Source: Osedax fenrisi (taxonomy: Eukaryota > Annelida > Polychaeta > Sabellida > Siboglinidae). From it: a DNA stretch of 64,000 bases. Each line of letters opens with the position of its first letter. Within the stretch, counting starts at the first letter, position 1. The translations under genes and the position numbers were made by a program. Positions 1 to 12,660 of this stretch are shown here, piece by piece. The stretch lies in contig CAXHSG010000197.1 of the NCBI GenBank assembly GCA_964019155.1, positions 1,116,001 through 1,180,000 of the forward strand, written 5' to 3'. The notes under the pieces are model-generated. The model was not told where the DNA came from and searched no databases. It was given only the letters and a program-made list of their open reading frames with translations.

Positions 1-410
1 TAACTCTAGCTAACTTTAGCTAACTCTAGCTAACTCTAGGTAACTCTAGCTAACTCTAGCTAACTTTAGCTAACTCTAGCTAACTCTAGGTAATTTTAGC
101 TAACTCTAGCTAACTCTAGCTAACTCTAGCTAACTCTAGCTAACTCTAGCTAACTTTAGCTAACTCTAGCTAACTCTAGCTAACTCTAGCTAACTCTAGC
201 TAACTCTAGCTAACTTTAGCTAACTCTAGCTAACTCTAGGTAACTCTAGCTAACTTTAACTAACTCTAGCTAACTCTAGCTAACTCTAGGTAACTCTAGC
301 TAACTTTAGCTAACTCTAGCTAACTCTAGCTAACTTTAGCTAACTCTAGCTTACTCTAGCTAACTCTAGCTAACTCTAGCTAACTTTAGCTAACTCTAGC
401 TAACTCTAGC

Positions 411-1770
411 TAACTCTATGTAACTCTAGCTAACTCTAGGTAACTCTAGGTAATCTAGCTAACTCTAGCTAACTTTAGCTAACTCTAGGTAACTCTAGCT
501 AACTTTAGCTAACTCTAGCTAACTCTAGCTAACTCTAGCTAACTCTAGCTAACTCTAGCTAACTCTAGATAACTCTAGGTAACTCTAGTTAACCCTAGCT
601 AACTCTAGGTAACTCTAGGTAACTCTAGTTAACTCTAGCTAACTCTAGGTAACTCTAGGTAACTCTAGCTAACTCTAGCTAACTCTAGCTAACTCTAGGT
701 AACTCTAGCTAACTTTAGCTAACTCTAGCTAACTCTAGGTAACTCTAGCTAACTCTAGCTAACTTTAGCTAACTCTAGCTAACTCTAGGTAATTTTAGCT
801 AACTCTAGCTAACTCTAGCTAACTCTAGCTAACTCTAGCTAACTCTAGGTAACTTTAGCTAACTCTAGCTAACTCTAGCTAACTCTAGCTAACTTTAGCT
901 AACTCTAGCTAACTCTAGGTAACTCTAGCTAACTTTAGCTAACTCTAGCTAACTCTAGATAACTCTAGCTAACTTTAGCTAACTCTAGCTAACTCTAGCT
1001 AACTCTAGCTAACTCTAGCTAACTCTAGCTAACTCTAGCTAACTCTAGCTAACTTTAGCTAACTCTAGCTAACTCTAGCTAACTCTAGCTAACTCTAGCT
1101 AACTCTAGCTAACTTTAGCTAACTCTAGCTAACTCTAGCTAACTTTAGCTAACTCTAGCTAACTCTAGCTAACTCTAGCTAACTCTAGCTAACTCTAGCT
1201 AACTTTAGCTAACTCTAGCTAACTCTAGCTAACTCTAGCTAACTTTAGCTAACTCTAGCTAAATCTAGCTAACTCTAGCTAACTCTAGCTAACTCTAGCT
1301 AACTTTAGCTAACTCTAGCTAACTCTAGGTAACTCTAGCTAACTTTAGCTAACTCTAGCTAACTCTAGCTAACTCTAGCTAACTCTAGCTAACTCTAGGT
1401 AACTCTAGATAACTTTAGCTAACTCTAGCTAACTCTAGGTAACTCTAGCTAACTTTAGATAACTCTAGCTAACTCTAGCTAATCTAGCTAACTTTAGTTA
1501 ACTCTAGCTAACTCTAGCTAACTCTAGCTAACTCTAGCTAACTCTAGCTAAGTTTAGCTAACTCTAGCTAACTCTAGGTAACTCTAGCTAACTTTAGCTA
1601 ACTCTAGCTAACTCTAGCTAACTCAAGCTAACTCTAGGTAACTCTAGCTAACTTTAGCTAACTCTAGCTAACTCTAGGTAACTCTAGCTAACTTAACTAA
1701 CTCTAGCTAACTCTAGGTAACTCTAGCTAACTCTAGGTAACTCTAGCTAACTTTAGCTAACTCTAGCAAA
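411..1770 (+). repeat. Domain A segmental repeat, copy 1
   Basis: Starts at TAACTCTATG (411-420) and shares an ordered set of rare units with the next copy: TAATCTAGC at 451, TAACCCTAGC at 590-599, and TAATTTTAGC at 790. The first markers repeat 1,357 bp further on. A pair of 9-bp units near the right end (1480, 1689) recurs at 3127 and 3336, 1,647 bp on. The copy is therefore shorter than its partner by about 290 bp. It ends at an AAACTCTATG unit near 1,770, where left-end sequence restarts. Confidence 0.8.
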
Positions 1771-3420
1771 CTCTATGTAACTCTAGCTAACTCTAGGTAA
1801 CTCTAGGTAATCTAGCTAACTCTAGCTAACTTTAGCTAACTCTAGGTAACTCTAGCTAACTTTAGCTAACTCTAGCTAACTCTAGCTAACTCTAGCTAAC
1901 TCTAGCTAACTCTAGCTAACTCTAGATAACTCTAGGTAACTCTAGTTAACCCTAGCTAACTCTAGGTAACTCTAGGTAACTCTAGTTAACTCTAGCTAAC
2001 TCTAGGTAACTCTAGGTAACTCTAGCTAACTCTAGCTAACTCTAGCTAACTCTAGGTAACTCTAGCTAACTTTAGCTAACTCTAGCTAACTCTAGGTAAC
2101 TCTAGCTAACTCTAGCTAACTTTAGCTAACTCTAGATAACTCTAGGTAATTTTAGCTAACTCTAGCTAACTCTAGCTAACTCTAGCTAACTCTAGTTAAC
2201 TTTAGCTAACTCTAGCTAACTCTAGCTAACTCTAGCTAACTCTAGCTAACTCTAGCTAACTTTAGCTAACTCTAGCTAACTCTAGGTAACTCTAGCTAAC
2301 TTTAGCTAACTCTAGCTAACTCTAGCTAACTCTAGGTAACTCTAGCTAACTTTAGCTAACTCTAGCTAACTCTAGATAACTCTAGCTAACTTTAGCTAAC
2401 TCTAGCTAACTCTAGCTAACTCTAGCTAACTCTAGCTAACTCTAGCTAACTCTAGCTAACTTTAGCTAACTCTAGCTAACTCTAGCTAACTCTAGCTAAC
2501 TCTAGCTAACTCTAGCTAACTTTAGCTAACTCTAGCTAACTCTAGCTAACTCTAGCTAACTCTAGCTAACTTTAGCTAACTCTAGCTAACTCTAGCTAAC
2601 TCTAGCTAACTCTAGCTAACTCTAGCTAACTCTAGCTAACTCTAGCTAACTCTAGCTAACTCTATGTAACTCTAGCTAACTCTAGCTAACTCTAGCTAAC
2701 TCTAGCTAACTTTAGCTAACTCTAGCTAACTCTAGCTAACTCTAGCTAACTCTAGCTAACTCTAGCTAACTTTAGCTAACTCTAGCTAACTCTAGCTAAC
2801 TTTAGCTAACTCTAGCTAACTCTAGCTAACTCTAGCTAACTCTAGCTAACTCTAGCTAACTTTAGCTAACTCTAGCTAACTCTAGCTAACTCTAGCTAAC
2901 TTTAGCTAACTCTAGCTAAATCTAGCTAACTCTAGCTAACTCTAGCTAACTCTAGCTAACTTTAGCTAACTCTAGCTAACTCTAGGTAACTCTAGCTAAC
3001 TTTAGCTAACTCTAGCTAACTCTAGCTAACTCTAGCTAACTCTAGGTAACTCTAGATAACTTTAGCTAACTCTAGCTAACTCTAGGTAACTCTAGCTAAC
3101 TTTAGATAACTCTAGCTAACTCTAGCTAATCTAGCTAACTTTAGTTAACTCTAGCTAACTCTAGCTAACTCTAGCTAACTCTAGCTAACTCTAGCTAAGT
3201 TTAGCTAACTCTAGCTAACTCTAGGTAACTCTAGCTAACTTTAGCTAACTCTAGCTAACTCTAGCTAACTCAAGCTAACTCTAGGTAACTCTAGCTAACT
3301 TTAGCTAACTCTAGCTAACTCTAGGTAACTCTAGCTAACTTAACTAACTCTAGCTAACTCTAGGTAACTCTAGCTAACTCTAGGTAACTCTAGCTAACTT
3401 TAGCTAACTCTAGCAAACTC
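1771..3420 (+). repeat. Domain A segmental repeat, copy 2
   Basis: Second copy of the segment. TAATCTAGC 1808 and TAACCCTAGC 1947-1956 pair with 451 and 590. TAAATCTAGC 2917, TAATCTAGC 3127 and TAACTTAAC 3336 pair with 1260, 1480 and 1689. The spacing changes from 1,357 to about 1,647 bp because of internal expansions, the largest about 240 bp between 2,367 and 2,917. The expanded part is a run of 64 units (2,337-2,976) without any TAACTCTAGG. Both copies end in a CAAACTC context (1,767 and 3,414). Confidence 0.8.
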
Positions 3421-3884
3421 TAGGTAACTCTAGCTAAATTTAGCTAACTCTAGCTAACTCTAGGTAACTCTAGCTAACTCTAGCTAACTTTAGCTAACTC
3501 TAGCTAACTCTAGGTAATTTTAGCTAACTCTAGCTAACTCTAGCTAACTCTAGCTAACTCTAGCTAACTCTAGGTAACTTTAGCTAACTCTAGCTAACTC
3601 TAGCTAACTCTAGCTAACTCTAGCTAACTCTAGCTAACTTTAGCTAACTCTAGCTAACTCTAGCTAACTCTAGCTAACTCTAGCTAACTTTAGCTAACTC
3701 TAGCTAACTCTAGCTAACTCTAGCTAACTCTAGCTAACTCTAGCTAACTCTAGCTAACTCTAGCTAACTCTAGCTAACTCTATGTAACTCTAGCTAACTC
3801 TAGGTAACTCTAGGTAACTCTATCTAACTCTAGCTAACTTTAGCTAACTCTAGGTAACTCTAGCTAACTTTAGCTAACTCTAGG

Positions 3885-3899
3885 TAACTCTAGTTTAGC
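3885..3899 (+). repeat. 15-bp fused unit (5-bp deletion)
   Basis: TAACTCTAG is joined directly to TTTAGC, giving 15 bp where two units would give 20. It is explained by loss of CTAAC across the boundary between a core unit and a TAACTTTAGC unit. It is the only non-1-bp length change I found; the decamer phase moves by half a unit. The homologous place in the next super-repeat copy (about 10,420-10,450) has full-length units, so the deletion postdates that duplication or was lost there. Confidence 0.9.
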
Positions 3900-3959
3900 T
3901 AACTCTAGGTAACTCTAGCTAACTCTAGCTAACTTTAGCTAACTCTAGCTAACTCTAGC

Positions 3960-5040
3960 TAACTTTAACTAACTCTAGCTAACTCTAGCTAACTCTAGGT
4001 AACTCTAGCTAACTTTAGCTAACTCTAGCTAACTCTAGCTAACTCTAGCTAACTTTAGCTAACTCTAGCTTACTCTAGCTAACTCTAGCTAACTCTAGCT
4101 AACTTTAGCTAACTCTAGCTAACTCTAGCTAACTCTATGTAACTCTAGCTAACTCTAGGTAACTCTAGGTAACTCTAGCTAACTCTAGCTAACTTTAGCT
4201 AACTCTAGGTAACTCTAGCTAACTTTAGCTAACTCTAGCTAACTCTAGCTAACTCTAGCTAACTCTAGCTAACTCTAGGTAACTCTAGCTAACTCTAGCT
4301 AACTCTAGCTAACTCTAGCTAACTCTAGCTAACTCTAGGTAACTCTAGCTAACTTTAGCTAACTCTAGCTAACTCTAGCTAACTCTAGCTAACTCTAGGT
4401 AACTCTAGCTTACTCTAGCTAACTCTAGCTAACTTTAGCTAACTCTAGCTAACTCTAGCTAACTCTAGGTAACTTTAGCTAACTCTAGCTAACTCTAGGT
4501 AACTCTAGATAACTCTAGCTAACTTTAGCTAACTCTAGCTAACTCTAGCTAACTCTATGTAACTCTAGCTAACTCTAGGTAACTCTAGGTAACTCTAGCT
4601 AACTCTAGCTAACTTTAGCTAACTCTAGGTAACTCTAGCTAACTTTAGCTAACTCTAGCTAACTCTAGCTAACTCTAGTTAACTCTAGCTAACTCTAGGT
4701 AACTCTAGGTAACTCTAGCTAACTCTAGCTAACTCTAGCTAACTCTAGGTAACTCTAGCTAACTTTAGCTAACTCTAGCTAACTCTAGGTAACTCTAGCT
4801 AACTCTAGCTAACTTTAGCTAACTCTAGCTAACTCTAGGTAATTTTAGCTAACTCTAGCTAACTCTAGCTAACTCTAGCTAACTCTAGCTAACTCTAGGT
4901 AACTTTAGCTAACTCTAGGTAACTTTAGCTAACTCTAGCTAACTCTAGCTAACTCTAGCTAACTCTAGCTAACTCTAGCTAACTTTAGCTAACTCTAGCT
5001 AACTCTAGGTAACTCTAGCTAACTTTAGCTAACTCTAGCT
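3960..5040 (+). repeat. 1.3-kb segmental repeat, copy 1
   Basis: Begins at a TAACTTTAAC unit (3,960) and includes TTACTCTAGC (4,070), TAACTCTATG (4,130), TAACTCTAGA (4,500) and TAATTTTAGC (4,840). The same order recurs from 5,279, at a spacing of 1,319 bp falling to 1,279-1,289 bp after an internal 30-bp deletion in the second copy. The edges are approximate because flanking units are the common forms. Confidence 0.65.
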
Positions 5041-5278
5041 AACTCTAGCTAACTTTAGGTAACTCTAGCTAACTTTAGCTAACTCTAGCTAACTCTAGCT
5101 AACTCTAGCTAACTTTAGCTAACTCTAGCTAATCTAGCTAACTCTAGCTAACTCTAGCTAACTCTAGCTAACTCTAGCTAACTCTAGCTAACTTTAGCTA
5201 ACTCTAGCTAACTCTAGCTAACTCTAGCTAACTTTAGCTAACTTTAGCTAACTCTAGCTAACTCTAGGTAACTCTAGC

Positions 5279-6329
5279 TAACTTTAACTAACTCTAGCTA
5301 ACTCTAGCTAACTCTAGGTAACTCTAGGTAACTTTAGCTAACTCTAGCTAACTCTAGCTAACTCTAGCTAACTTTAGCTAACTCTAGCTTACTCTAGCTA
5401 ACTCTAGCTAACTCTAGCTAACTCTATGTAACTCTAGCTAACTCTAGGTAACTCTATGTAACTCTAGCTAACTCTAGGTAACTTTAGCTAACTCTAGGTA
5501 ACTCTAGCTAACTTTAGCTAACTCTAGCTAACTCTAGCTAACTCTAGCTAACTCTAGCTAACTCTAGGTAACTCTAGCTAACTCTAGCTAACTCTAGCTA
5601 ACTCTAGCTAACTCTAGCTAACTCTAGGTAACTATAGCTAACTTTAGCTAACTCTAGCTAACTCTAGCTAACTCTAGCTAACTCTAGGTAACTCTAGCTT
5701 ACTCTAGCTAACTCTAGCTAACTTTAGCTAACTCTAGCTAACTCTAGCTAACTCTAGGTAACTTTAGCTAACTCTAGCTAACTCTAGGTAACTCTAGATA
5801 ACTCTAGCTAACTTTAGCTAACTCTAGCTAACTCTAGCTAACTCTATGTAACTCTAGCTAACTCTAGGTAACTCTAGGTAACTCTAGCTAACTCTAGCTA
5901 ACTTTAGCTAACTCTAGGTAACTCTAGCTAACTTTAGCTAACTCTAGCTAACTCTAGCTAACTCTAGTTAACTCTAGCTAACTCTAGGTAACTCTAGGTA
6001 ACTCTAGCTAACTCTAGCTAACTCTAGCTAACTCTAGGTAACTCTAGCTAACTTTAGCTAACTCTAGCTAACTCTAGGTAACTCTAGCTAACTCTAGCTA
6101 ACTTTAGCTAACTCTAGCTAACTCTAGGTAATTTTAGCTAACTCTAGCTAACTCTAGCTAACTCTAGCTAACTCTAGCTAACTCTAGGTAACTTTAGCTA
6201 ACTCTAGGTAACTTTAGCTAACTCTAGCTAACTCTAGCTAACTCTAGCTAACTCTAGCTAACTCTAGCTAACTTTAGCTAACTCTAGCTAACTCTAGGTA
6301 ACTCTAGCTAACTTTAGCTAACTCTAGCT
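5279..6329 (+). repeat. 1.3-kb segmental repeat, copy 2
   Basis: Contains TAACTTTAAC (5,279), TTACTCTAGC (5,389), TAACTCTATG (5,419), TAACTCTAGA (5,779) and TAATTTTAGC (6,129), matching the copy that starts at 3,960. Domain A homologues also occur one super-repeat period downstream, for example TAACTTTAAC at 11,909, 6,630 bp on. Confidence 0.65.
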
Positions 6330-6787
6330 AACTCTAGCTAACTCTAGCTAACTCTAGCTAACTTTAGCTAACTCTAGCTAACTCTAGCTAACTTTAGCTA
6401 ACTCTAGCTAACTCTAGCTAACTCTAGCTAACTCTAGCTAACTCTAGCTAACTTTAGCTAACTCTAGCTAACTCTAGCTAACTCTAGCTAACTTTAGCTA
6501 ACTCTAGCTAAATCTAGCTAACTCTAGCTAACTCTAGCTAACTCTAGCTAACTTTAGCTAACTCTAGCTAACTCTAGGTAACTCTAGCTAACTTTAGCTA
6601 ACTCTAGCTAACTCTAGCTAACTCTAGCTAACTCTAGGTAACTCTAGCTAATCTAGCTAACTTTAGTTAACTCTAGCTAACTCTAGCTAACTCTAGCTAA
6701 CTCTAGCTAACTCTAGCTAAGTTTAGCTAACTCTAGCTAACTCTAGGTAACTCTAGCTAACTTTAGCTAACTCTAGCTAACTCTAGC

Positions 6788-8433
6788 TAACTCAAGCTAA
6801 CTCTAGGTAACTCTAGCTAACTTTAGCTAACTATAGCTAACTATAGGTAACTCTACTAACTTAACTAACTCTAGCTAACTTTAGGTAACTCTAGCTAACT
6901 CTAGGTAACTCTAGCTAACTTTAGCTAACTCTAGCTAACTCTAGGTAACTCTAGCTAAATTTAGCTAACTCTAGCTAACTCTAGGTAACTCTAGCTAACT
7001 CTAGCTAACTTTAGCTAACTCTAGCTAACTCTAGGTAATTTTAGCTAACTCTAGCTAACTCTAGCTAACTCTAGCTAACTCTAGCTAACTCTAGGTAACT
7101 TTAGCTAACTCTAGCTAACTCTAGCTAACTCTAGCTAACTTTAGCTAACTCTAGCTAACTTTAGCTAACTCTAGCTAACTCTAGCTAACTCTAGCTAACT
7201 CTAGCTAACTTTAGCTAACTCTAGCTAACTCTAGCTAACTCTAGGTAACTCTAGGTAACTCTAGCTAACTCTAGCTAACTCTAGCTAACTCTAGGTAACT
7301 CTAGCTAACTTTAGCTAACTCTAGCTAACTCTAGGTAACTCTAGCTAACTCTAGCTAACTTTAGCTAACTCTAGCTAACTCTAGGTAATTTTAGCTAACT
7401 CTAGCTAACTCTAGCTAACTCTAGCTAACTCTAGCTAACTCTAGGTAACTTTAGCTAACTCTAGGTAACTTTAGCTAACTCTAGCTAACTCTAGCTAACT
7501 CTAGCTAACTCTAGCTAACTCTAGCTAACTTTAGCTAACTCTAGCTAACTCTAGGTAACTCTAGCTAACTTTAGCTAACTCTAGCTAACTCTAGCTAACT
7601 CTAGGTAACTCTAGCTAACTTTAGCTAACTCTAGCTAACTCTAGCTAACTCTAGCTAACTTTAGCTAACTCTAGCTAACTCTAGCTAACTCTAGCTAACT
7701 CTAGCTAACTCTAGCTAACTCTAGCTAACTTTAGCTAACTCTAGCTAACTCTAGCTAACTTTAGCTAACTCTAGCTAACTCTAGCTAACTCTAGCTAACT
7801 CTAGCTAACTCTAGCTAACTTTAGCTAACTCTAGCTAACTCTAGCTAACTCTAGCTAACTTTAGCTAACTCTAGCTAAATCTAGCTAACTCTAGCTAACT
7901 CTAGCTAACTCTAGCTAACTTTAGCTAACTCTAGCTAACTCTAGGTAACTCTAGCTAACTTTAGCTAACTCTAGCTAACTCTAGCTAACTCTAGCTAACT
8001 CTAGGTAACTCTAGCTAATCTAGCTAACTTTAGTTAACTCTAGCTAACTCTAGCTAACTCTAGCTAACTCTAGCTAACTCTAGCTAAGTTTAGCTAACTC
8101 TAGCTAACTCTAGGTAACTCTAGCTAACTTTAGCTAACTCTAGCTAACTCTAGCTAACTCAAGCTAACTCTAGGTAACTCTAGCTAACTTTAGCTAACTA
8201 TAGCTAACTCTAGGTAACTCTAGCTAACTTAACTAACTCTAGCTAACTTTAGGTAACTCTAGCTAACTCTAGGTAACTCTAGCTAACTTTAGCTAACTCT
8301 AGCTAACTCTAGGTAACTCTAGCTAAATTTAGCTAACTCTAGCTAACTCTAGGTAACTCTAGCTAACTCTAGCTAACTTTAGCTAACTCTAGCTAACTCT
8401 AGGTAATTTTAGCTAACTCTAGCTAACTCTAGC
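6788..8433 (+). repeat. 1,646-bp tandem duplication, copy 1
   Basis: Runs from the TAACTCAAGC unit at 6,788 to just before the TAACTCAAGC unit at 8,434. Markers at a constant +1,646 bp spacing: the 9-bp pair at 6,848/6,857, TAATTTTAGC at 7,036 and 7,386, TAATCTAGC 8,016, TAACTTAAC 8,225 and TAATTTTAGC 8,404. The constant spacing through the whole segment implies no net length change since duplication. It also holds an older internal repeat at about 1,367 bp (TAATCTAGC 6,649 to 8,016). Confidence 0.88.
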
Positions 8434-8511
8434 TAACTCAAGCTAACTCTAGGTAACTCTAGCTAACTTTAGCTAACTATAGCTAACTATAGGTAACTCT
8501 ACTAACTTAAC
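6848..8511 (+). repeat. Paired slip units TAACTCTAC + TAACTTAAC (2 copies)
   Basis: At 6,848-6,865 and 8,494-8,511 two 9-bp units stand side by side, TAACTCTAC then TAACTTAAC, so the decamer phase jumps by -2 within 18 bp. The two pairs are exactly 1,646 bp apart and mark the 1,646-bp tandem duplication. TAACTCTAC has lost the G of the core unit and is found only here. Confidence 0.93.
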
Positions 8512-10079
8512 TAACTCTAGCTAACTTTAGGTAACTCTAGCTAACTCTAGGTAACTCTAGCTAACTTTAGCTAACTCTAGCTAACTCTAGGTAACTCTAG
8601 CTAAATTTAGCTAACTCTAGCTAACTCTAGGTAACTCTAGCTAACTCTAGCTAACTTTAGCTAACTCTAGCTAACTCTAGGTAATTTTAGCTAACTCTAG
8701 CTAACTCTAGCTAACTCTAGCTAACTCTAGCTAACTCTAGGTAACTTTAGCTAACTCTAGCTAACTCTAGCTAACTCTAGCTAACTTTAGCTAACTCTAG
8801 CTAACTTTAGCTAACTCTAGCTAACTCTAGCTAACTCTAGCTAACTCTAGCTAACTTTAGCTAACTCTAGCTAACTCTAGCTAACTCTAGGTAACTCTAG
8901 GTAACTCTAGCTAACTCTAGCTAACTCTAGCTAACTCTAGGTAACTCTAGCTAACTTTAGCTAACTCTAGCTAACTCTAGGTAACTCTAGCTAACTCTAG
9001 CTAACTTTAGCTAACTCTAGCTAACTCTAGGTAATTTTAGCTAACTCTAGCTAACTCTAGCTAACTCTAGCTAACTCTAGCTAACTCTAGGTAACTTTAG
9101 CTAACTCTAGGTAACTTTAGCTAACTCTAGCTAACTCTAGCTAACTCTAGCTAACTCTAGCTAACTCTAGCTAACTTTAGCTAACTCTAGCTAACTCTAG
9201 GTAACTCTAGCTAACTTTAGCTAACTCTAGCTAACTCTAGCTAACTCTAGGTAACTCTAGCTAACTTTAGCTAACTCTAGCTAACTCTAGCTAACTCTAG
9301 CTAACTTTAGCTAACTCTAGCTAACTCTAGCTAACTCTAGCTAACTCTAGCTAACTCTAGCTAACTCTAGCTAACTTTAGCTAACTCTAGCTAACTCTAG
9401 CTAACTTTAGCTAACTCTAGCTAACTCTAGCTAACTCTAGCTAACTCTAGCTAACTCTAGCTAACTTTAGCTAACTCTAGCTAACTCTAGCTAACTCTAG
9501 CTAACTTTAGCTAACTCTAGCTAAATCTAGCTAACTCTAGCTAACTCTAGCTAACTCTAGCTAACTTTAGCTAACTCTAGCTAACTCTAGGTAACTCTAG
9601 CTAACTTTAGCTAACTCTAGCTAACTCTAGCTAACTCTAGCTAACTCTAGGTAACTCTAGCTAATCTAGCTAACTTTAGTTAACTCTAGCTAACTCTAGC
9701 TAACTCTAGCTAACTCTAGCTAACTCTAGCTAAGTTTAGCTAACTCTAGCTAACTCTAGGTAACTCTAGCTAACTTTAGCTAACTCTAGCTAACTCTAGC
9801 TAACTCAAGCTAACTCTAGGTAACTCTAGCTAACTTTAGCTAACTATAGCTAACTCTAGGTAACTCTAGCTAACTTAACTAACTCTAGCTAACTTTAGGT
9901 AACTCTAGCTAACTCTAGGTAACTCTAGCTAACTTTAGCTAACTCTAGCTAACTCTAGGTAACTCTAGCTAAATTTAGCTAACTCTAGCTAACTCTAGGT
10001 AACTCTAGCTAACTCTAGCTAACTTTAGCTAACTCTAGCTAACTCTAGGTAATTTTAGCTAACTCTAGCTAACTCTAGC
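8434..10079 (+). repeat. 1,646-bp tandem duplication, copy 2
   Basis: Matches copy 1 unit by unit at the markers: TAACTCAAGC 8,434; 9-bp pair 8,494/8,503; TAATTTTAGC 8,682, 9,032 and 10,050; TAATCTAGC 9,662; TAACTTAAC 9,871. After the TAATTTTAGC at 10,050 copy 1 would continue into TAACTCAAGC, but this copy continues into a run of core units, which fixes the right boundary within about 30 bp. Confidence 0.88.
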
Positions 10080-12660
10080 TAACTCTAGCTAACTCTAGCT
10101 AACTCTAGGTAACTTTAGCTAACTCTAGCTAACTCTAGCTAACTCTAGCTAACTCTAGCTAACTCTAGCTAACTTTAGCTAACTCTAGCTAACTCTAGCT
10201 AACTCTAGCTAACTCTAGCTAACTTTAGCTAACTCTAGCTAACTCTAGCTAACTCTAGCTAACTCTAGCTAACTCTAGCTAACTCTAGCTAACTCTAGCT
10301 AACTCTAGCTAACTCTATGTAACTCTAGCTAACTCTAGGTAACTCTAGGTAACTCTATCTAACTCTAGCTAACTTTAGCTAACTCTAGGTAACTCTAGCT
10401 AACTTTAGCTAACTCTAGGTAACTCTAGCTAACTCTAGCTAACTTTAGCTAACTCTAGCTAACTCTAGGTAATTTTAGCTAACTCTAGCTAACTCTAGCT
10501 AACTCTAGCTAACTCTAGCTAACTCTAGCTAACTTTAGCTAACTCTAGCTAACTCTAGCTAACTCTAGCTAACTCTAGGTAACTCTAGCTAATTTTAACT
10601 AACTCTAGCTAACTCTAGCTAACTCTAGGTAACTCTAGCTAACTTTAGCTAACTCTAGCTAACTCTAGCTAACTCTAGCTAACTTTAGCTAACTCTAGCT
10701 TACTCTAGCTAACTCTAGCTAACTCTAGCTAACTTTAGCTAACTCTAGCTAACTCTAGCTAACTCTATGTAACTCTAGCTAACTCTAGGTAACTCTAGGT
10801 AACTCTAGCTAACTCTAGCTAACTTTAGCTAACTCTAGGTAACTCTAGCTAACTTTAGCTAACTCTAGCTAACTCTAGCTAACTCTAGCTAACTCTAGCT
10901 AACTCTAGGTAACTCTAGCTAACTCTAGCTAACTCTAGCTAACTCTAGCTAACTCTAGCTAACTCTAGGTAACTCTAGCTAACTTTAGCTAACTCTAGCT
11001 AACTCTAGCTAACTCTAACTAACTCTAGGTAACTCTAGCTTACTCTAGCTAACTCTAGCTAACTTTAGCTAACTCTAGCTAACTCTAGCTAACTCTAGGT
11101 AACTTTAGCTAACTCTAGCTAACTCTAGGTAACTCTAGATAACTCTAGCTAACTTTAGCTAACTCTAGCTAACTCTAGCTAACTCTATGTAACTCTAGCT
11201 AACTCTAGGTAACTCTAGGTAACTCTAGCTAACTCTAGCTAACTTTAGCTAACTCTAGGTAACTCTAGCTAACTTTAGCTAACTCTAGCTAACTCTAGCT
11301 AACTCTAGTTAACTCTAGCTAACTCTAGGTAACTCTAGGTAACTCTAGCTAACTCTAGCTAACTCTAGCTAACTCTAGGTAACTCTAGCTAACTTTAGCT
11401 AACTCTAGCTAACTCTAGGTAACTCTAGCTAACTCTAGCTAACTTTAGCTAACTCTAGCTAACTCTAGGTAATTTTAGCTAACTCTAGCTAACTCTAGCT
11501 AACTCTAGCTAACTCTAGCTAACTCTAGGTAACTTTAGCTAACTCTAGGTAACTTTAGCTAACTCTAGCTAACTCTAGCTAACTCTAGCTAACTCTAGCT
11601 AACTCTAGTTAACTTTAGCTAACTCTAGCTAACTCTAGGTAACTCTAGCTAACTCTAGCTAACTCTAGCTAACTCTAGCTAACTCTAGGTAACTCTAGCT
11701 AACTTTAGCTAACTCTAGCTAACTCTAGCTAACTCTAGCTAACTTTAGCTAACTCTAGCTAATCTAGCTAACTCTAGCTAACTCTAGCTAACTCTAGCTA
11801 ACTCTAGCTAACTCTAGCTAACTTTAGCTAACTCTAGCTAACTCTAGCTAACTCTAGCTAACTCTAGCTAACTTTAGCTAACTCTAGCTAACTCTAGGTA
11901 ACTCTAGCTAACTTTAACTAACTCTAGCTAACTCTAGCTAACTCTAGGTAACTCTAGCTAACTTTAGCTAACTCTAGCTAACTCTAGCTAACTCTAGCTA
12001 ACTTTAGCTAACTCTAGCTTACTCTAGCTAACTCTAGCTAACTCTAGCTAACTTTAGCTAACTCTAGCTAACTCTAGCTAACTCTATGTAACTCTAGCTA
12101 ACTCTAGGTAACTCTAGGTAACTCTAGCTAACTCTAGCTAACTTTAGCTAACTCTAGGTAACTCTAGCTAACTTTAGCTAACTCTAGCTAACTCTAGGTA
12201 ACTCTAGCTAACTCTAGCTAACTCTAGCTAACTCTAGCTAACTCTAGCTAACTCTAGGTAACTATAGCTAACTTTAGCTAACTCTAGCTAACTCTAGCTA
12301 ACTCTAGCTAACTCTAGGTAACTCTAGCTAACTCTAGGTAACTCTAGGTAACTCTAGCTAACTCTAGCTAACTTTAGCTAACTCTAGGTAACTCTAGCTA
12401 ACTTTAGCTAACTCTAGCTAACTCTAGCTAACTCTAGTTAACTCTAGCTAACTCTAGGTAACTCTAGGTAACTCTAGCTAACTCTAGCTAACTCTAGCTA
12501 ACTCTAGGTAACTCTAGCTAACTTTAGCTAACTCTAGCTAACTCTAGGTAACTCTAGCTAACTCTAGCTAACTTTAGCTAACTCTAGCTAACTCTAGGTA
12601 ATTTTAGCTAACTCTAGCTAACTCTAGCTAACTCTAGGTAACTTTAGCTAACTCTAGGTA
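9662..12660 (+). repeat. 6.5-kb super-repeat, copy 2 (conserved part)
   Basis: Holds the same series: TAATCTAGC 9,662, TAACTTAAC 9,871, TAAATTTAGC 9,970, TATG 10,316, TATC 10,356, TAATTTTAAC 10,590 (TAACTTTAAC in the other copies), TAATCTAGC 11,760, TAACTTTAAC 11,909. It is 6,535-6,630 bp after copy 1 and 6,625 then 6,605 bp before copy 3. Confidence 0.75.

Larger units (their letters stand above)
3127..6200 (+). repeat. 6.5-kb super-repeat, copy 1 (conserved part)
   Basis: An ordered marker series recurs once at +6,535 bp: TAATCTAGC 3,127, TAACTTAAC 3,336, TAAATTTAGC 3,435, TATG at 3,781 and TATC at 3,821. After the 5-bp deletion and a 90-bp change near 3,890 the spacing becomes 6,630 bp (TAACTTTAAC 3,960 and 5,279, TAATCTAGC 5,130). 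Beyond about 6,200 the correspondence loosens. Confidence 0.75.
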
